Shown here in pieces: positions 59,695 through 64,000 of a stretch of DNA of 64,000 nucleotides (within the stretch, counting starts at the first letter, position 1; every line of letters starts with the position of its first letter). Under the pieces are notes generated by a model that saw only the letters and a list, made by a program, of their open reading frames with translations, was not told the DNA's origin and made no database searches. The position numbers and the translations under genes were made by a program. The DNA is from Dioscorea cayenensis subsp. rotundata (Eukaryota > Streptophyta > Magnoliopsida > Dioscoreales > Dioscoreaceae), in assembly GCF_009730915.1 (NCBI RefSeq), contig NC_052475.1, positions 31,123,016 to 31,187,015 of the forward strand. The letters are read 5' to 3'.

Positions 59695-62600
59695 ATGGGT
59701 TTTCAAGAACCGGACTTCGCTGCCGATGACGACGCCGACCAGGCGGAGGCGCTGGCGATTGGTGCAAACTCTAAGGCGGAGCTGAAGAGGAGGCGTAAGC
59801 AGGCGAAGAAGGCCAAGTCCGGTGGCTTTGAGTCGCTAGGGCTTTCGCCGGAGATCTTCCGTGGTGTTCGCCGGAAGGGATACCGTGTACCCACGCCGAT
59901 CCAGCGCAAGACCATGCCGCTTATCCTCGCAGGCTCCGACGTTGTCGCTATGGCTCGCACTGGTTCTGGAAAGACTGCTGCTTTCCTCATCCCTATGCTC
60001 CAAAAGCTTCGGCAACATGTGCCGCAGAGTGGTGTGCGGGGGCTCATCTTGTCGCCCACTAGGGATCTCGCTTTGCAGACGCTCAAGTTCACCAAGGAGA
60101 TTGGGCGTTTCACTGGTTAGGTTTTACAAATCTTTTTTTTTTTTTCTTCTGTTCATTTTCCTTAGTTGTTTTATCGGTATGTTTTGTTATTAGACTAGTT
60201 TTTTTGATTTAGTGTGGCACGATATTATGTAAAATAATAAGTTTGAACTGAAAAATCCAGGATTGTAGTGCATTTCGTAAGATTTGCTAATAGGAGTGGT
60301 ATTTGCTTTATATTGCCACTGAACTCCTTGAAAGTGGAAAGGATGAATTTGAAATAGAAATAGAAGGAAGGCAAGATTATACAACCCACCGTTAATTATT
60401 TGTATTTTGCTGTCTTTGTATAGTTTGGTAGCTTCATATATGGCTGTTACTAGTTAAAGCCATTCGATTTTTTAGCCTAGAACAAGATGATGATGAGGAG
60501 CTATTGCACTGTAGGTCAAAAGTGTCAAAAATGAAATTGAGGGAAAAGCTACACTGGGGCTGAATTTGTATGATGCCAACAGAGAAAATTTTCTCTGATC
60601 TTGTTTGGTCAGTGAACAGGACTTTGGTCTTGTTGGTTTAATGGCAAGTTTAAAATATTTTTATATATTATGATCTAAAACTAGTTATATGTACCTGCTA
60701 AGAATTGATAAAGCTTTTGACTGACCTGAACTTTCATAGTTGCTTGGAATGGTTTTCAAAGTAATATCTTTTCATTGAAGCTTTGGTGGCATAGCCTGTT
60801 TGTATTCACATTTCACTTAAATGGTGGATAACTTTCAGCTTTTGTTTCACTATCTTTCTGCAGACCTTCGTACTAGTTTATTAGTTGGCGGTGATAGCAT
60901 GGAAAACCAGTTTGAAGAATTGGCACAGAACCCTGATATTATAATTGCTACTCCTGGTCGGCTTATGCACCATTTAGCTGAGGTTGAGGGCATGTCCTTG
61001 CGTACTGTGGAATATGTGGTTTTTGATGAAGCTGATTCTCTCTTTGGCATGGGCTTTGCTGAACAGTTGCACAAAATTCTTACACAGCTAAGTGAGACTC
61101 GCCAAACATTGCTATTCAGTGCTACTTTGCCAAGTGCACTTGCTGAGTTTGCAAAAGCTGGCTTACGTGATCCACAGCTTGTGAGGCTAGATTTGGAGAC
61201 AAAGATCAGCCCTGATCTCAAACTCATCTTCTTTACCTTACGCCATGAAGAGAAACACGCTGCTTTACTATATTTAGTCCGGGAGGTTATCAGTTCTGAG
61301 CAGCAAACCTTGATTTTTGTCTCTACAAAGTATCATGTGGAGTTTCTTAATGTTCTTTTTCGACAGGAGGGCATTGAGCCTTCTGTCTGTTATGGTGATA
61401 TGGATCATGATGCCAGGAAGATCCATCTGTCAAGGTTTAGAGCCAGGAAAACTATGCTACTAATTGTTACCGATATTGCTGCCAGGGGCATTGATATTCC
61501 GTTACTTGATAATGTTGTGAACTGGGACTTCCCTCCAAAGCCGAAAATTTTCGTTCACAGAGTGGGCCGAGCAGCTCGTGCTGGTAGAACTGGTAGTGCT
61601 TATTCATTTGTAACAAACGATGACATGCCATACCTCTTGGACCTCCATCTTTTCCTTTCAAAACCTCTTATCCCTGCTCCAACTGAGGAGGAACTTCTCC
61701 ATGATATGGAGGGGGCTTATTCAAAAATTAATGACGCACTTGCAAACGGGCAGACAGTATATGGGCGTTTTCCTCAAACAGTTATTGATCTTGTTTCTGA
61801 CAGGGTTAAAGAGATAGTTGATGGATGCTCAGAATTAGTGGCATTGGAGAAACCATGCTCAAATGCTTTCCGGTTGTATTCGAAGACAAAACCTTTACCT
61901 TCCAGGGAATCTATCAGACGTGCCAAGGATTTTCCTCGTCCAGGTCTTCACCCAATGTTTAAGGATACATTGGAATCTAATGAACTTGCAGCACTTGCAT
62001 TTTCTGAAAGGCTAAAAGCATTTAGGTTTGTGATGTAATTTATCACTATCCAATTTTTTTGTTGAACCCAATCTACTTTTTATCTTGCTTCTGAATAAGT
62101 GACATGTTTTTTTTTCCTGGTTGGCTGAGTCGGTTAATAATCGATGATTAATTGAATAATGGCAGACCAAAGCAAACCATTTTGGAGGCTGAAGGGGAAG
62201 CGTCTAAGTCAAAACATCCTCAAGTAATCACTTCCCACTTTGATGACCAATAATGAATACAAATTATTTTATGTTTATAATCTTGTTTTATCTTTAATCA
62301 ACACTATGCCATGTGTTGCCTGTATTTACTTTTGATCACAATGCCTCGTATTCTGACTTAATGGAAACCTATGCAGGCATCTACATGCCCACATGCTCAG
62401 CATATAAGTCTGATGTAGTGTAAAGGCACTATTTCCCATTGTCAAACTGTTGTAAATTACAATGGTGATTTCATTAGTGAATTCCAAAAAGCAGCTCTCT
62501 TTCTTGTATCTCTTTTATACTGGTTTTCTAATCATGGCTGCTGTTTAGAATACATTTTGTTAAGGTTACATTGGATGCATTCTATGGTTTCCTTTTATTT

Positions 62601-63581
62601 TTCAAACATACTTCATCTATTGGTTCAGCTGATTTATTTGATTTTGTATGTTTGCATCATACACTTTTGGTATTCATTTTGGGCAGAGAATTTTAGATCT
62701 TATGGTGTCATCAACTACTTTTTTTTCTTGTGATTAGCTCAGAAGGATGGTGATCAACAAAATTGTGGTGTTAAATCCCTGACACTTGCTGTCCATGATG
62801 TGCTTCATAGTTGCCTCTTTTTTTGATTGATAATGCTTCTACCATAAATAATTTTCAACAAAGCCATTTTTGTACTTCAAAATTCAGAAGTTATATTTGT
62901 TGATGTGGGATATTTTAATCTTAATTGTAGGGGATTGGTTAGCCTGGCTAGTTAGATCTTTAAATCTGCACCATAGAAATTACCTGTTGACTGTCCTTTG
63001 AGTATCTTGATGGTTAAGATTACATAATATCTTGAAACTAATAATGCTATGGTTTTGGGAAATATTGTTATTTGCTTATTAAAGTTTTCTAATTATCGTG
63101 AATCCAGCATTTATATTGATTTTTTTTAGTATAATGACTACTCATCATCCTCTTGTTAATATGTTTGTTTACTATTTTCTTTATATCTAGAGCCACCTTT
63201 ACTCAACACAAGGCACTTCAATAATTCTATAAAGTTGAGAAAATGATTGCCATGCTTCCCTCACTGCAGAATTGAGATCTGTATTAACTAATTTCTTGTG
63301 TAGTAAGTTTTTAAGGCATTTTTACTGATTTGCTGGAGTTGGAACTGATAAATCCTAACCTTGACCATTATTTTTAGGTTGAATCATTGGTGTTTTGCAT
63401 TTTGTGATCTGTAAGTTTGATATATGCTGGGGAAGAGTGAGTTATCTCTTCTTTTAAGACTTTGCTTGTGGCAATGCAGGGTCCAAATCAGTGGCTTGAG
63501 GTAATGAGAAAGAAAAGAGCAGTACATGAGGCGGTCATCAATTTGGTACATGAAAAGCAATCTAGCAATCAAGTGGCACAG
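59695..63581 (+). CDS. RH29: DEAD-box RNA helicase, DBP10/DDX54 type (RH29-like), 3' partial
   Basis: DBP10/DDX54 is a nucleolar ATP-dependent RNA helicase for 60S ribosomal subunit assembly. Exons: 59695-60115, 60864-62025, 62166-62223 and 63480-63581, with all phases closing. The next donor (CACAG then GTATTA) points beyond the window. Motifs in order: F/Q motif FESLGLSP...TPIQRKTMP, motif I ARTGSGKT, Ia [56 protein letters not shown]. After the core comes the family-specific DBP10 stretch ([37 protein letters not shown]), then [19 protein letters not shown]. The C-terminal DBP10CT domain must lie past the window end. The ATG follows a GC-rich leader and begins MGFQEPDF. Confidence 0.95.
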
Positions 63582-64000
63582 GTATTATACTCCTTTCTTC
63601 TTTTCGTAAAAGTCATGCACATTTCTTTCGAAAATGTTAAACGTGTTTTCATCCATTGATTGGTAATTCAAAGTAACGTTGCTAGGAATACCTATTATTT
63701 AGATATTCCGCTGAGAAATATATCTACCCAAATACAAGTATGCTGCATAAACAGACAAATGCAGACTCTTATCCATGCTAACTTAGTGAAGTCATTGTTG
63801 AAACCTGTTGACTTATGGGCATTAATTTTGACCAGTGAAAAGGTGTAGTCACTAACTATGTATGTTTCTGATAAATGGCGTGCTGTGCAGTATGTTAATA
63901 AAATTATGAAGACATGTTTTCACATATCATCATTTACGATTACGAATGGATGCAGAGAAGACATTTTCCCAAAATTGGTGTTTTACATTCCTTAATTTGT
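63582..64000 (+). other. Intron of the DEAD-box helicase gene running off the window
   Basis: Only intron sequence follows the donor at 63582. I see no further exon of the C-terminal domain before the window ends. Confidence 0.6.

Noticed and set aside
59703-60113. 136-residue minus-strand frame
   Set aside because: It is the complement of DEAD-box exon 1, whose motifs are unmistakable.
1-64000. tRNA, rRNA, CRISPR array or bacterial-type operon
   Set aside because: None was seen. All genes are spliced or plant-type, and the repeats are microsatellites, MITEs or duplications.

Overview
The window is nuclear DNA of a flowering plant: spliced genes with GT-AG introns, a DYW-class PPR gene, a phytosulfokine precursor, a tail-anchored WIT nuclear-envelope protein, a Golgi TBL wall O-acetyltransferase, a Ty1/copia element and many MITE-like repeats in AT-rich spacers. 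GC-rich 5' ends in some genes (the PPR gene, the intronless GNAT gene, exon 1 of RBM25) suggest a monocot with an AT-rich genome; this is inference, and no species is assigned. All exon models were built by hand from splice sites and reading phase. In every multi-exon model the phases close exactly.

Layout: 1-1829 (+) 3' part of a PPR-DYW gene with two frame breaks; 2370-9450 (-) WDHD1/CTF4, 11 exons, 996 aa; 10494-13821 (-) WIT1/WIT2-like, 4 coding exons, 688 aa; 15524-16484 two abutting Tourist-like MITEs; 17196-22194 a broken Ty1/copia element; 22840-23192 (+) phytosulfokine precursor, 2 exons, 86 aa; about 25900-27331 a GC-rich segment ending in poly(A), probably retroposed; 28516-29067 (+) plastid-type GNAT acetyltransferase; 31253-34614 (+) FQR1-like quinone reductase, 4 exons, 203 aa; 35258-39359 (-) PI31/PTRE1 proteasome regulator, 9 exons, 294 aa; 40892-42229 (-) TBL protein, 2 exons, 416 aa; about 42.3-51.4 kb a gene-free, AT-rich repeat region; 51422-57985 (+) RBM25-like splicing factor, 7 exons, 917 aa; 59695 to beyond the window end (+) DEAD-box helicase DBP10/DDX54/RH29, 3' partial.

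The genes are ordinary, unrelated housekeeping or signalling genes and do not form a pathway cluster. PPR/WDHD1 and FQR1/PI31 are convergent pairs about 0.5-0.6 kb apart. The points most worth a second look are the phytosulfokine gene, whose active pentapeptide lies in a very short second exon; the E2F-like and telo-box cluster upstream of WDHD1; a possible in-frame cassette exon at the RRM end of RBM25; the paired MITEs sharing one target site; and a foldback MITE family with copies at 39.6 and 50.1 kb. I saw no convincing undescribed system.
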